A stretch of DNA of 64,000 bases from Deltaproteobacteria bacterium (GCA_016210005.1 JACQVA010000147.1:1-64000); one strand, 5' to 3'. Positions 1 through 8,191 are shown, counted from the stretch's first letter. Numbers and translations: made by a program. Notes: a model not told the origin generated them from the letters alone.

Positions 1-64
1 CCCCAATGTACAGCGAGCCGTTCCGTTTGCTGGCCAGGAAGTAAACGCAGAACTGCTTGTCCAT
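1..64 (-). CDS. GIY-YIG nuclease family protein, N-terminal fragment (runs off left edge)
   Basis: Reading the minus strand from an ATG at position 64 gives 21 codons beginning MDKQFCVYFLASKRNGSLYI and ending at a glycine before the window edge. The spaced VYF and YIG triads with the intervening LASKRNG segment are the N-terminal hallmark of small (about 90-100 residue) GIY-YIG endonuclease-like proteins common in Proteobacteria. The catalytic Arg and Glu of the family would lie outside the window, so integrity cannot be judged. The gene starts 21 bases from a pair of palindromic repeats. No Shine-Dalgarno sequence is visible. Confidence 0.8.
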   Translation of the reverse strand, partial: MDKQFCVYFLASKRNGSLYIG

Positions 65-84
65 AGCGCCAAACGCCAAACTGG

Positions 85-133
85 ATTCCCGCCTTCGCGG
101 GAATGACGGCCCGCTTTCGCGGGAATGACGGCC
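85..133. repeat. REP-like palindromic repeat, two adjacent copies
   Basis: Positions 85-104 form a perfect hairpin, ATTCCCGC-CTTC-GCGGGAAT, followed by GACGG. A second, slightly shorter copy (CCCGC-TTTC-GCGGG, 110-123) with the same GAATGACGGCC tail follows at once. From experience, this type of GGATTCCCGC...GCGGGAATGAC element is dispersed in many proteobacterial genomes. Here it sits just upstream of the GIY-YIG gene start. Confidence 0.75.
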
Positions 134-170
134 ATAACACCGAACCACGTTACCCACAAATTTGTCGCGC

Positions 171-233
171 ACCCATGTCGATTTCGTTCTCATCGGCGGA
201 CTAGCGCTGACCCTGAGGGGTGGTACGCGGGGA
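171..233 (+). pseudogene. Possible remnant of an AbiEii/MNT-type nucleotidyltransferase
   Basis: One frame reads THVDFVLIGGLALTLRGGTR, which matches the N-terminal VDFVLIGG-x-A pattern of small nucleotidyltransferase-like proteins of the MNT/AbiEii group. The similarity stops after about 21 codons: the expected acidic metal-binding residues do not follow, and the frame soon ends. The whole 65-600 stretch has no intact gene. The call rests on one short motif, so it is tentative. Confidence 0.35.
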
Positions 234-478
234 CCCTCCGCGCAGTTCATGACCACTTCCCCTCTCTCGGAGCAGTCGCAGGAGCCGAGGCGGGACCCCG
301 GAATCCGCTGCGCGTTCCGGTGAGCGCCCCCCACTACGCAAAATCGGCTACGAAACCAAGCATAGGCGCGTCCGGAGACAAGTCGAAAGCCGGCAGCCCA
401 CGCGCCGTCAATGGCGCCATGAAGTCGAGGTGATTCACCCCCGCCAGCCGGGCCGCTTGGCCGAGGGCGCGGCGCGAG

Positions 479-541
479 GTGAACGTTTGCCTCGACTCCA
501 CGGTGCTGCTGCGCCTCGTGCTCAACCAGCCCGAAAGGGGT
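479..541 (+). pseudogene. Possible truncated VapC-type PIN-domain toxin remnant
   Basis: From a GTG at 479 the frame reads VNVCLDSTVLLRLVLNQPE, which resembles the first strand and helix of PIN-domain toxins (hydrophobic strand, a first acidic Asp, then the S/T-x-LL-x-L helix). After about 19 residues the resemblance is lost, and the frame runs as unrelated sequence to a stop at 629-631 that overlaps the next gene. The remaining acidic residues of a PIN active site are absent. It is most likely decayed debris. Confidence 0.4.
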
Positions 542-606
542 TGCGCTGAGGGTGGCGTGCCGGCGCAACTTCGCTATGATTGCGACACTGGCGGGAGGGC
601 CAGCGA

Positions 607-1275
607 ATGGACACCAAGTACACGGCACTAACATCGGAGCTGTACCACTACCTCGTTGATCACGGCACGCCGCGCGAGTCGGTGCTTACCGAGCTGGCGC
701 AGGAGACCGCTGAGCTCGGGCCGCTCAGCTTGATGCAGATCTCGCCCGAGCAGGGCGCGCTGATGACACTTCTAGTGCGCGCCATCGGCGCACGCTCGGC
801 CGTCGAAGTCGGCACCTTTACCGGCTACAGCGCCATCTGCATCGCCCGCGGCTTGGCCCCCGGCGGCCGCTTGCTCTGCTGCGACGTCAGTGACCAGTGG
901 ACCAGCATCGCCCGGCGCTACTGGGCGCGCGCCGGACTCGCCGACCGCATCGAGCTGCGCCTCGCCCCCGCACTCGAGACGCTGCGCGCGTTGCCCGTGG
1001 CGCAGACCATAGACTTCGCCTTCGTCGACGCCGACAAGCTCGCCTATCGCGCCTACTACGAAGAGATCCTGCAACGCCTGCGGCCCAACGGCCTGATCCT
1101 CTTCGACAACGTGTTGTGGATGGGACAGGTGACGGATCCGCACGACACCTCCGAGGACACCACCGCGATGCGCGCCTTGAATGATTTGCTGGCAGCCGAC
1201 CCGCAGGTGCAGACAGTCATGCTGCCGGTGTCGGACGGCCTGACCATCGTGCGCAAGCGGGCCACGGACGAGTGA
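607..1275 (+). CDS. SAM-dependent O-methyltransferase (caffeoyl-CoA OMT-like, Methyltransf_3)
   Basis: A 222-residue class I methyltransferase of the size and layout of the caffeoyl-CoA/catechol O-methyltransferase family. The SAM-binding motif I is VEVGTFTGYSAICIARGL. The metal-binding acidic segment is FVDADKLAYRAYYE, and the following LILFDNVLWMG is also typical of divalent-cation-dependent OMTs. I chose the ATG at 607 because GGGAGGG lies about 9 bases upstream and family members begin in this way; an upstream in-frame start at 580 would add nine unrelated residues. A TATGAT hexamer at 575-580 could be the promoter -10. The substrate cannot be told from sequence. The downstream aminotransferase gene is on the same strand after 112 bases. 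Confidence 0.88.
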   Translation: MDTKYTALTSELYHYLVDHGTPRESVLTELAQETAELGPLSLMQISPEQGALMTLLVRAIGARSAVEVGTFTGYSAICIARGLAPGGRLLCCDVSDQWTSIARRYWARAGLADRIELRLAPALETLRALPVAQTIDFAFVDADKLAYRAYYEEILQRLRPNGLILFDNVLWMGQVTDPHDTSEDTTAMRALNDLLAADPQVQTVMLPVSDGLTIVRKRATDE

Positions 1276-1387
1276 ATTCCGCCGTTGCCGCGAGAGCCGC
1301 AACAACCTCAGGCATGCGCCGGTCGCGGTGGCGGGTGCAACTGCGCCATCAGGTCGAGCCTGCAACCAAGCTCAGAGGAGAAACGCG

Positions 1388-2848
1388 ATGACTGACACCC
1401 GCCTGTACGCCATCTCACAATGGCCCGACACGGATGAGCTGATCACCAAGGGCAAACAACTGGTGGCCGAGCGGCCACGGCCGGTTCGGCGCGACCGGAT
1501 GCAGGACTACCTCAACTACTTTGAAACCCGCTGCGCGCGCTCCAAGTCCTCGACGGCGGAAGCCGCGAAGTACATCCCCGGCGGCGTGCAACACAACCTC
1601 GCGTTCAATTACCCCTTCCCGCTCAACATCGCGCGCGCCGACGGTGCCTATCTGTGGGACGTTGACGGCAATCGCTACATCGACTTCCTGCAGGCCGGTG
1701 GCCCGACGGTGCTGGGTAGCAACTACGCCCCGGTGCGCCAACGGGTCATCGAGGTCCTGAACCAGTGCGGGCCGGTGACCGGCCTGTTTCACGAGTACGA
1801 GTACAAGCTCGCCGAGCTGATCAACCGGCACATGCCGAGCGTGGAGATGTTTCGCATGCTCGGCAGCGGCACCGAGGCGTGCATGGCGGCCATCCGCGCG
1901 GCGCGCAACTTCACCGGCAACACCAAGATCATCAAGGTGGGCGGCGCTTACCACGGCTGGAGCGACCAGCTCGTATTCGGCACGCGCATCCCCGGTAGCG
2001 GCACGTTCGAGTCCGCCGGCATTCCCGAGAGTACGCTGCAACACACGCAGGAGTTCTACCCCAACGACCTCGACGGCGAAGCCGGCCTGCGCGCGCTGCT
2101 CGAACGCAACAAGTCGCAAGGCGGCACGGCGGCCGTCCTTGTCGAGCCGCTGGGTCCGGAAAGCGGCTCTCGCCCGGTGCAGCGCGATTTCAACGCGCGC
2201 GTGCGCGCGCTGTGCGACGAATACGGCGCGCTACTCGTCTTCGACGAAGTCGTCACCGGGTTCCGCATTGGACTCGGTGGCGCGCAGGGCTACTTCAACG
2301 TCAAGCCGGATCTCACGGTGTTCGGCAAGTGCGTCGCCGGGGGCTTCCCGGCAGCGGGCGGCGTCGGCGGTCGCGCCGACATCATGAAGACGTTCGCTGC
2401 CGGCATCGGTGGCGGGCAGCAGAAGACCCTCGTGGGTGGCACTCTCTCCGCGAACCCTTTGAGCGCGGCCGCGGGCTACTTCGCCATCCTCGAAATGGAG
2501 CGCACCAACGCGCCTATCCTTGCCGGACAAGCCGGCGACAAGCTGTGCGCCGGCCTGCGACAGGCGATCGACGCACTCGACTTGCCGTTCTTCGTATACA
2601 ACCACGGCTCCATCCTTCATCTCGAAACCCACGGCGTGCTGTTGCTCGACGTGAGCGATCCGGAGTTCTTTCCAAAACTCATGCAGCGGCGGAAGATCGC
2701 CGAGGAGATGGGCGCCGCGTACACCGCCGAGGGCATCATCACCCTCGCCGGCAGCCGGCTCTACAGCAGCATGGCCGACACGGACGAGGTGATCGAACAG
2801 GCCGTAGCCGGCTTCCGGCGCGTGCTGGAAAGCGTCGAAGGGGTGTGA
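1388..2848 (+). CDS. Class III PLP-dependent aminotransferase (glutamate-1-semialdehyde aminomutase-like)
   Basis: A 486-residue fold-type I PLP enzyme of the class III aminotransferase family. GSEACMAA-like phosphate-binding sequence (LGSGTEACMAAIRAAR) is followed by LVFDEVVTGFRIGLGGAQGY, carrying the cofactor-ring Asp. The Schiff-base lysine is in VFGKCVAGGFPAAG (about K314). The sequence resembles GSAM, but an N-terminal extension of about 40 residues makes it longer than HemL, so a dedicated aminomutase role in heme synthesis is unlikely. The start at 1388 has AGAGGAG just upstream. A second member of the family lies at 55246-56565. The neighbouring O-methyltransferase could act on the same unknown metabolite, but that is inference. 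Confidence 0.88.
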   Translation: MTDTRLYAISQWPDTDELITKGKQLVAERPRPVRRDRMQDYLNYFETRCARSKSSTAEAAKYIPGGVQHNLAFNYPFPLNIARADGAYLWDVDGNRYIDFLQAGGPTVLGSNYAPVRQRVIEVLNQCGPVTGLFHEYEYKLAELINRHMPSVEMFRMLGSGTEACMAAIRAARNFTGNTKIIKVGGAYHGWSDQLVFGTRIPGSGTFESAGIPESTLQHTQEFYPNDLDGEAGLRALLERNKSQGGTAAVLVEPLGPESGSRPVQRDFNARVRALCDEYGALLVFDEVVTGFRIGLGGAQGYFNVKPDLTVFGKCVAGGFPAAGGVGGRADIMKTFAAGIGGGQQKTLVGGTLSANPLSAAAGYFAILEMERTNAPILAGQAGDKLCAGLRQAIDALDLPFFVYNHGSILHLETHGVLLLDVSDPEFFPKLMQRRKIAEEMGAAYTAEGIITLAGSRLYSSMADTDEVIEQAVAGFRRVLESVEGV

Positions 2849-2993
2849 GCAAAGCTTGATGGGACAGCTCAAGCGGCCGCGAGGCGCACCACCCGCAGTT
2901 TCTTGCACCGCGGCTCTGCCTTCCAGAGGCCGTACTGGACCTGCTGATGCCGATTGCGCTTGAAAAACGACGACACACTGACAATTGTCGCAG

Positions 2994-5459
2994 ATGATGG
3001 CTATCGTACGCGCGCGATTGCTCGCGGCCCTTGTGGTCAGTTTCAGCGCGGTCGCGAGCCGCGCCGCGTTTGCAGAGCCCGTCGCTATCACGGCGAGTCC
3101 CGACGGGCCGTGTACGCTACGCGATGCCATCAGAACGGCGCAGAGCCGTACGCCCGCCGGCGGCTGCCCCGCCGGCAACGGCGTCATCGAACTGGCGACC
3201 AACGCCATATATCTGCTCACCGAAGTCGACAACGTCACGACCGACCTGGGCGTTGAGGCGCCCAATGGCCTACCGTCCATTACCGATATCGTCGTCATCA
3301 TCGGTAACGGCGCGACGATTGCCCGGAGCAACGATGAACAAACCCCAGCTTTTCGGCTTTTCCACGTCGCCGCGGGAGGCAATCTTACGCTCGTCGAAGT
3401 CACGCTTCGCAACGGGCGCACGCCCGATCAACTCAACGACTGCATTGGCCACGGTGGCGGGATTTTCAACGCCGGGGTTCTTACCTTGGTGAACAGCGGC
3501 GTAAGTGGCAACGCTACCGGGAGCGGCAGTGATGAGGGCGGCAGCGGCGGCGGCATCTTCAGCAGCGGCATGTTGACCCTCGCAAACAGCACCGTAAGCG
3601 ATAACACCGCGGGTGCAAAGGGCAGCGGCGATGGCGGCGGGATTTTCAGCAGTGGAACCCTGACGGCGGCGCACTGCACCATCAGCGGGAACCTCACCAG
3701 CAGGGGGGGCGCTGGTGGCGGTGCCGGCGGCGGCATGGCAAATTACGGCACGGCTACAATTGTCGATACCACAGTCGATCACAATGCCACCGGCTTCGGC
3801 GGCGCTGGCGGGGGCGGCGATGGCGGCGGCATCTACAACTTCGGCAGCCTCGCCCTGCGCGATAGCGCCATCAGCAACAACACAGCCGGTGGGAGCGACG
3901 ACGGCGCCTCCGGAGTGGGCGGTGGGATCGCAAATATGCGCGCGCTCATAGCGGACAAAATCACGGTGACCAACAATCGCGCTGGGTTTTGCGCCGGGTG
4001 CAGCGGCGGGAACGGCGGCGGGATCAACAACAGCGGCTCGATGACGCTGACCAATAGCACCATCGCCGCCAATGCGGCCGGTCTCACCGGCTTCGTTGAC
4101 GATTGGAGCGACGGCAGCGGCGGCGGCATCGCGAACGGAGGTGTCGCAACGCTCATTGCGTGTGAGATTCGCGACAACAGCACCGCCCTTACCGGAAGCG
4201 GTGGCGGGCTCAGCAACCAAGGAACGATGGACGTCAGCGGCAGCACCATCGTGGCGAATGCAATCCGTGACAGCCACGATAGGAGTCTTCCAGAGGGCAG
4301 ACGAGCCGGATCCGGCGGTGGCGTGTCCAATTTCGGCACCCTGAACATCGATAGCAGCATTGTGGCCGAAAACGCCGCGGGCGATCACCTCAGAGTCGTA
4401 GATGACGGCGGTGACGGCGGCGGGATTTACAACCTGGGCCAGACTAGGATCATCGACAGCACCGTTCGAAGCAACCGCGCCGGCAACGGTGACGGCAGCG
4501 GCTTCGGTGGCAGCGGCGGGGGTATCTTCAGCAGCGGCATCCTGGTCATCAGTAGGAGCACCGTCGCCGACAATGCCGCAGGCAACGCCTCCTACGGCGG
4601 CAATGGCGGCGGCATCGTCAACGCCGCACAGGCGGAGATCGCCGCGAGTATAATTGCCCGTAACATCGCGGGTGCCGGTGACCTTGCCGGTGACGGTGGC
4701 GGGATACTCAACTCCGGGACGCTCACCGTGACCAACAGCACGGTCAGCAGCAACCGTGCCGGCAACCGCACCGACTGGTCCGGCGGCGATGGCGGTGGCA
4801 TCGCCAACCGCGGCACGCTCACGCTCGCCAATGATACTGTCGTGGGTAACGCTGCCGGCGAGGATGGTGGCAGTGGCGGCGGCGTCGCCAGTGGCCCTGA
4901 GCCCGTCGTGCAAAACACCATCATTGCCGGGAATCTTGCCGACGGCGCCGGACCAGACTGCATCGGCACCGTCGCTTCCTCTGGCTACAACCTGGTTGGA
5001 GACGCCAGCGATTGCACCATCACCGGGGATCTCGCCGGCAACATCATCGGCGTCGATCCGCGGCTCGGGCGGCTGCAAAACAACGGCGGCGCCACGGACA
5101 CGCACGCGTTGCTCGCAGGCAGCCCGGCAATCGACGCGGGTGACCCGAACGGCTGCGCCGACGCGAGCGAAACACTACTCCACACAGACCAACGCGGCGC
5201 GCCGCGTTCCACCGGCAGCGATTCGCGCTGCGACATCGGAGCATTCGAGTTCGGCGCCACCCCTGCGCCGTTCGTCTGTGTCGGCGATTGTGACCGTGAC
5301 GGAACGGTGACTGTCGACGAACTTGTGCTCGGCGTCAATGTCGCGCTCGGTAACGCCCCTCTCGATGTCTGCGCTGCGGCGGACGCCAATGGCGACCGCC
5401 GCAACGACGTCGCGGAACTCGTGCGCAGCGTGAGCCACGCTCTCGCCCGCTGCCCGTGA
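2994..5459 (+). CDS. Secreted right-handed beta-helix repeat protein with C-terminal EF-hand (dockerin-like) module
   Basis: The protein has 821 residues. A signal peptide (MMAIVRARLLAALVV...AAFA) is followed by a CTLRDAI segment typical of CSLREAI-type polymorphic outer-membrane/adhesin proteins. About 20 glycine-rich beta-helix coils with recurring GGGI-x(2)-SG-x-LT and NSTVSDN patterns come next. A conserved end cap has LVGD, LQNNGG, HALLAGSPAIDAG and CDIGAFEFG. The C-terminus is a paired EF-hand module (CVGDCDRDGTVTVDELVLGV, then DANGDRRNDVAELV). Such modules recur in the secreted proteins at 40201-48628. It is probably cell-surface or extracellular. The start is uncertain: TTG 2985, ATG 2994 and ATG 2997 are in frame. 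No Shine-Dalgarno is visible, and the palindrome GACAATTGTC (2980-2989) lies just before the start. Confidence 0.88.
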   Translation: MMAIVRARLLAALVVSFSAVASRAAFAEPVAITASPDGPCTLRDAIRTAQSRTPAGGCPAGNGVIELATNAIYLLTEVDNVTTDLGVEAPNGLPSITDIVVIIGNGATIARSNDEQTPAFRLFHVAAGGNLTLVEVTLRNGRTPDQLNDCIGHGGGIFNAGVLTLVNSGVSGNATGSGSDEGGSGGGIFSSGMLTLANSTVSDNTAGAKGSGDGGGIFSSGTLTAAHCTISGNLTSRGGAGGGAGGGMANYGTATIVDTTVDHNATGFGGAGGGGDGGGIYNFGSLALRDSAISNNTAGGSDDGASGVGGGIANMRALIADKITVTNNRAGFCAGCSGGNGGGINNSGSMTLTNSTIAANAAGLTGFVDDWSDGSGGGIANGGVATLIACEIRDNSTALTGSGGGLSNQGTMDVSGSTIVANAIRDSHDRSLPEGRRAGSGGGVSNFGTLNIDSSIVAENAAGDHLRVVDDGGDGGGIYNLGQTRIIDSTVRSNRAGNGDGSGFGGSGGGIFSSGILVISRSTVADNAAGNASYGGNGGGIVNAAQAEIAASIIARNIAGAGDLAGDGGGILNSGTLTVTNSTVSSNRAGNRTDWSGGDGGGIANRGTLTLANDTVVGNAAGEDGGSGGGVASGPEPVVQNTIIAGNLADGAGPDCIGTVASSGYNLVGDASDCTITGDLAGNIIGVDPRLGRLQNNGGATDTHALLAGSPAIDAGDPNGCADASETLLHTDQRGAPRSTGSDSRCDIGAFEFGATPAPFVCVGDCDRDGTVTVDELVLGVNVALGNAPLDVCAAADANGDRRNDVAELVRSVSHALARCP

Positions 5460-5531
5460 GCATTCGGGCATTCGGTGTAATCTCAAGCGGTGACGACCTC
5501 GTGTGCCCGTCCCCGCAGGCATATCAGGCAT

Positions 5532-5648
5532 ATGAGAACGGCGAGTAGAAGCAAGGGGCCGAGCGCGGAGTCGCTGCGCGAGATTCCGGAGCTGGATTTC
5601 TCCAAGCTGCGTCGCGGCCGCAGAGGGAAGTGCAAGTTGGAGGGCTAA
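5532..5648 (+). CDS. Small ORF resembling an antitoxin N-terminus
   Basis: A 38-codon ORF encodes a basic peptide containing SAESLREIPELDFSKLRRGR. This recalls the start of small antitoxin-like proteins with an IPE-x-DFSK motif, which usually continue for another 30-40 residues. Here the reading frame ends early (RGKCKLEG). A 21-codon ORF (5648-5713, MIYERNPRARKALTGYAPEK) overlaps its stop codon and then overlaps the GTG of the sugar kinase by four bases. The pair could be a decayed toxin-antitoxin locus or small leader ORFs for the kinase. Evidence is limited to the motif. Confidence 0.35.
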   Translation: MRTASRSKGPSAESLREIPELDFSKLRRGRRGKCKLEG

Positions 5649-5709
5649 TGATCTATGAGCGCAACCCAAGAGCTCGCAAGGCGCTGACCGGCTACGCGCC
5701 AGAGAAACT

Positions 5710-7320
5710 GTGACCTCCCGCGACGCATGCATCCTCGCCGTCGACCTCGGCACCTCGGGCTCCAAGGCGGCGCTGGTGTCGGTCTCCGGTGCAGTGGTCG
5801 GCTGGGAGTTCGAAGCCGTCGAGACGCTGTTGTTTCCCAACGGTGGCGCCGAGCAGGATCCGCACGCTTGGTGGAACGCCTTCCTACAGGTCTCCAAGCG
5901 ACTCATCGGCAAGGGGCTGGTCGCGCCGGGGCAAGTCGTCGCGGTCTGCTGCAGCACGCAGGGCGAATGCACCGTCGCGGTCGACGCCGGCGGCCGGCCG
6001 TTGATGAACGCGATTCTGTGGATGGACATGCGCGGCGCGTCGCATCTCCAGCGCATCACCGGCGGCCCGATCCGGATCGCGGGCTATCATCCGCTGCGGC
6101 TGTGGCGATGGATTCGCTTGACCGGCGGCGCGCCCTCGCTCGCCGGCAAGGACCCGGCCGCGCACATGCTCTTCGTCAAGCACGAGCATCCCGACGTCTA
6201 TGAGCGGACATTCAAGTTCCTCAACGCGCTCGATTACCTCAACCTGCGGCTCACTGGCCGCTTCGTCGCCACCTCCGATTCCATCCTGACGTCGTGGGTC
6301 ACGGACAACCGCGACCCGTCGCACGTCGTCTACAGCGACGCGCTGCTGCATCGCTGCGGCATCGCGCGCGAGAAGTTTCCCGAGATCGTCAAGTGCACCG
6401 ACGTCATCGGTAGGCTGCGGCCGGAGGTGGCCGCCGAACTCGGGCTCAGCGCCGACGTCGCCGTGGTCGCCGGCGCGATCGACAACACCGCCGCGGCCGT
6501 CGGCTCCGGCGCCGTGCGCGACTACGAGGCCCACCTGTACGTCGGGACTTCGTCCTGGCTCGCAGCTCACGTGCCGTTCAAGAAGACCGACATTGTGTCG
6601 GCGCTGGCTGCGCTGCCGTGCGCCGTGCCTGGCCGCTACCTGCTTACGGCGTTGCAGGCCACTGCGGGCGGTAACTTGAGCTTTCTCCGCGATCGCATTC
6701 TCTATCACCGCGATGAACTGTTGCAGGAGGAAAAGGTCCCGGACGTGTACAAGCTCATGGATCGGATCGCCGAACGCACCCCGGCCGGCAGCAACGGGGT
6801 GATCTACGCGCCGTGGATCTACGGCGAGCGCGCGCCGGTTGACGATGCCAACGTACGCGCCGCCATCTTCAACCTGTCGCTGGAGAACTCGCGCGCCGAC
6901 ATCATTCGGGCGATGCTCGAAGGCGTGGCGCTGAACACGCGCTGGTTATTGCGGCCGTTCGAGAAGTTTCTGCGCCGGCAGGTGCGAGCGATCAACCTGG
7001 TGGGCGGCGGGGCCAACTCGCAGGTGTGGTGCCAGATCTTCGCCGACGTGCTTGACCGCCCCGTTCGCCAGATGAAGGAGCCGATCCAGGCCAACGTGCG
7101 CGGCGCGGCGTTCATCGCCGCGGTCGGACTGGGGCTGCTGTCGTATGACGACGTCCCCGAACGCGCGGCGTGCCAGCACGAGTACACGCCCACGCCCGCT
7201 CACCGCGCGCTCTACGACCGCTACTTCGACGAGTTCGTGCAGATCTACACCCGCAACAAGGCCATCTACCGCCGTCTAAACAGCACTCGCCGCGCCGTCG
7301 CAGCCAGATTGCCCCGCTAG
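5710..7320 (+). CDS. FGGY-family carbohydrate kinase (xylulokinase-like)
   Basis: A 536-residue sugar kinase of the FGGY family with the actin-like ATPase fold. The N-terminal phosphate-1 loop is LAVDLGTSGSKAALVSV, and a C-terminal adenosine/signature region reads INLVGGGANSQVWCQIFADV followed by VRGAAFIAAVGLG. Length and motifs fit xylulokinase (XylB) and close relatives. The sugar cannot be assigned, because no isomerase, transporter or regulator lies nearby. The start is GTG at 5710, four bases into the TGA of a tiny upstream ORF. The next 495 bases contain no gene. Confidence 0.85.
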   Translation: MTSRDACILAVDLGTSGSKAALVSVSGAVVGWEFEAVETLLFPNGGAEQDPHAWWNAFLQVSKRLIGKGLVAPGQVVAVCCSTQGECTVAVDAGGRPLMNAILWMDMRGASHLQRITGGPIRIAGYHPLRLWRWIRLTGGAPSLAGKDPAAHMLFVKHEHPDVYERTFKFLNALDYLNLRLTGRFVATSDSILTSWVTDNRDPSHVVYSDALLHRCGIAREKFPEIVKCTDVIGRLRPEVAAELGLSADVAVVAGAIDNTAAAVGSGAVRDYEAHLYVGTSSWLAAHVPFKKTDIVSALAALPCAVPGRYLLTALQATAGGNLSFLRDRILYHRDELLQEEKVPDVYKLMDRIAERTPAGSNGVIYAPWIYGERAPVDDANVRAAIFNLSLENSRADIIRAMLEGVALNTRWLLRPFEKFLRRQVRAINLVGGGANSQVWCQIFADVLDRPVRQMKEPIQANVRGAAFIAAVGLGLLSYDDVPERAACQHEYTPTPAHRALYDRYFDEFVQIYTRNKAIYRRLNSTRRAVAARLPR

Positions 7321-7815
7321 AGACTGCCCGGCGGCGGCCGCCGGCCCCTCGCGGCGATCAGCGCTCCCTAATCCAGCGCTAGCCGCCATCCACCTTGCCC
7401 CGCAATGATATCCGGAAACCAGCAGGGTGGGGAGCTGAAGCCAGCTGGAGACGGGCAGCCCTCAGTCCGCAGTGGGGACAACGCGACGGCAGAAGGCCGG
7501 CCGAGCCGAGGGTACGCCGTCTCCAGCCTTAGGCCGCCCGCCGTCAGCGCCGGATTCGGGAGATCTCCGGCGGTGTTGTGCAAGGGGCCCGGCCCTGCTA
7601 TAAGGCGACCTCCCTACCTGATTGTCCGGCGCGAGAATCCGGCCTCCTGGATCTCCGGCTCGCCTCCCGCACCCACTTTCAGATAGACTCGGCGGCGGCA
7701 ACAGGTGCTGTTGGCCGTGGGGCGTGGTCTCGTGAGTCCGCTGCGCCGGAACCCGACGAATGGGCGTCACACCAACTGGGCCGCCGCGGCGACCCCACAA
7801 CCAGGAGAGTAGAAC
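7321..7815. other. Intergenic region with structured repeats, no gene seen
   Basis: This 495-base stretch has no convincing coding frame on either strand. It contains an 11-base inverted repeat at 7444-7454 and 7517-7527, described separately. A second hairpin-prone GC segment lies around 7545-7575 (CCGGATTCGGGAGATCTCCGG). It ends with the AGGAGA ribosome-binding site of the RRM protein gene. Confidence 0.5.
7444..7527. repeat. Long imperfect hairpin (11-base perfect outer stem)
   Basis: GCTGGAGACGG at 7444-7454 pairs perfectly with CCGTCTCCAGC at 7517-7527. After a small internal mismatch, CCCTC (from 7459) can pair with GAGGG (ending about 7512). This makes a two-part stem around a roughly 40-base apical region. 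It could be a structured RNA element in the leader of the RRM gene or a palindromic repeat. It did not match any riboswitch or housekeeping RNA that I could recognise. Confidence 0.5.
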
Positions 7816-8133
7816 ATGGGCAAGAAACTGTACGTCGGCAATCTCGGATACGACGTCACCAACAAGGACCTGGAGGATCTGTTCGCACAGGCGGGCGCCT
7901 GCGAGTCGGCTGCGGTGATCAGCGACCGCTTCAGCGGCGAGTCCCGCGGCTTCGGCTTCGTGGAAATGGCCTCGGCTGCCGATGCGCAGAAGGCGATCCA
8001 GCAGTTCGACGGACAGCCGTTCAAGGGCCGCTCTCTCAAGGTCAACGAGGCGCGCGAGCGTGAGAACACCCGCGGTGGCGGCGGTGGTGGTGGCGGCGGT
8101 GGTGGGGGACGCGGCGGTTGGACCCGCCACTAG
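7816..8133 (+). CDS. Single-RRM RNA-binding protein with Gly-rich tail
   Basis: A 105-residue protein with one RNA recognition motif: RNP2 is LYVGNL (about residues 5-10) and RNP1 is RGFGFVEM (about residues 44-51). A glycine-rich tail with 12 consecutive glycines and RGGW follows. Bacterial RRM proteins of this type (Rbp family) bind single-stranded RNA and are often cold-induced. AGGAGA lies 8 bases before the ATG. It heads a same-strand run of small genes and a DEAD-box helicase, which suggests an RNA-remodelling role. The long structured upstream region may carry regulation. Confidence 0.93.
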   Translation: MGKKLYVGNLGYDVTNKDLEDLFAQAGACESAAVISDRFSGESRGFGFVEMASAADAQKAIQQFDGQPFKGRSLKVNEARERENTRGGGGGGGGGGGGRGGWTRH

Positions 8134-8191
8134 GCACAGCAGCCGGCGCCGGCCGGGCGGCCTTGCCGCCCGCCGCGCCCCTGGAGCACGC

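Noticed and set aside
125-433. 102-codon plus-strand frame after the palindromic repeats
   Set aside because: It begins inside the repeat, has no ribosome-binding site and crosses the broken nucleotidyltransferase-like fragment in another frame.
334-470. Minus-strand fragment NHLDFMAPLTARGLP, possibly the end of an alpha/beta hydrolase
   Set aside because: The resemblance is too short and has no catalytic residues. It may be debris, but I cannot support a family call.
1388-2848. Assignment as HemL for tetrapyrrole synthesis
   Set aside because: The protein is about 50 residues longer than HemL and lies beside an O-methyltransferase, not heme genes. A general class III aminotransferase call is safer.
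3270-5105. 611-codon minus-strand frame opposite the beta-helix protein
   Set aside because: It is antisense to the regular GGG-rich coils. Composition alone explains it.
7321-7815. RNase P RNA, tmRNA or a known riboswitch in the long intergenic region
   Set aside because: None of the conserved core sequences of these RNAs could be found. Only unassigned inverted repeats are present.
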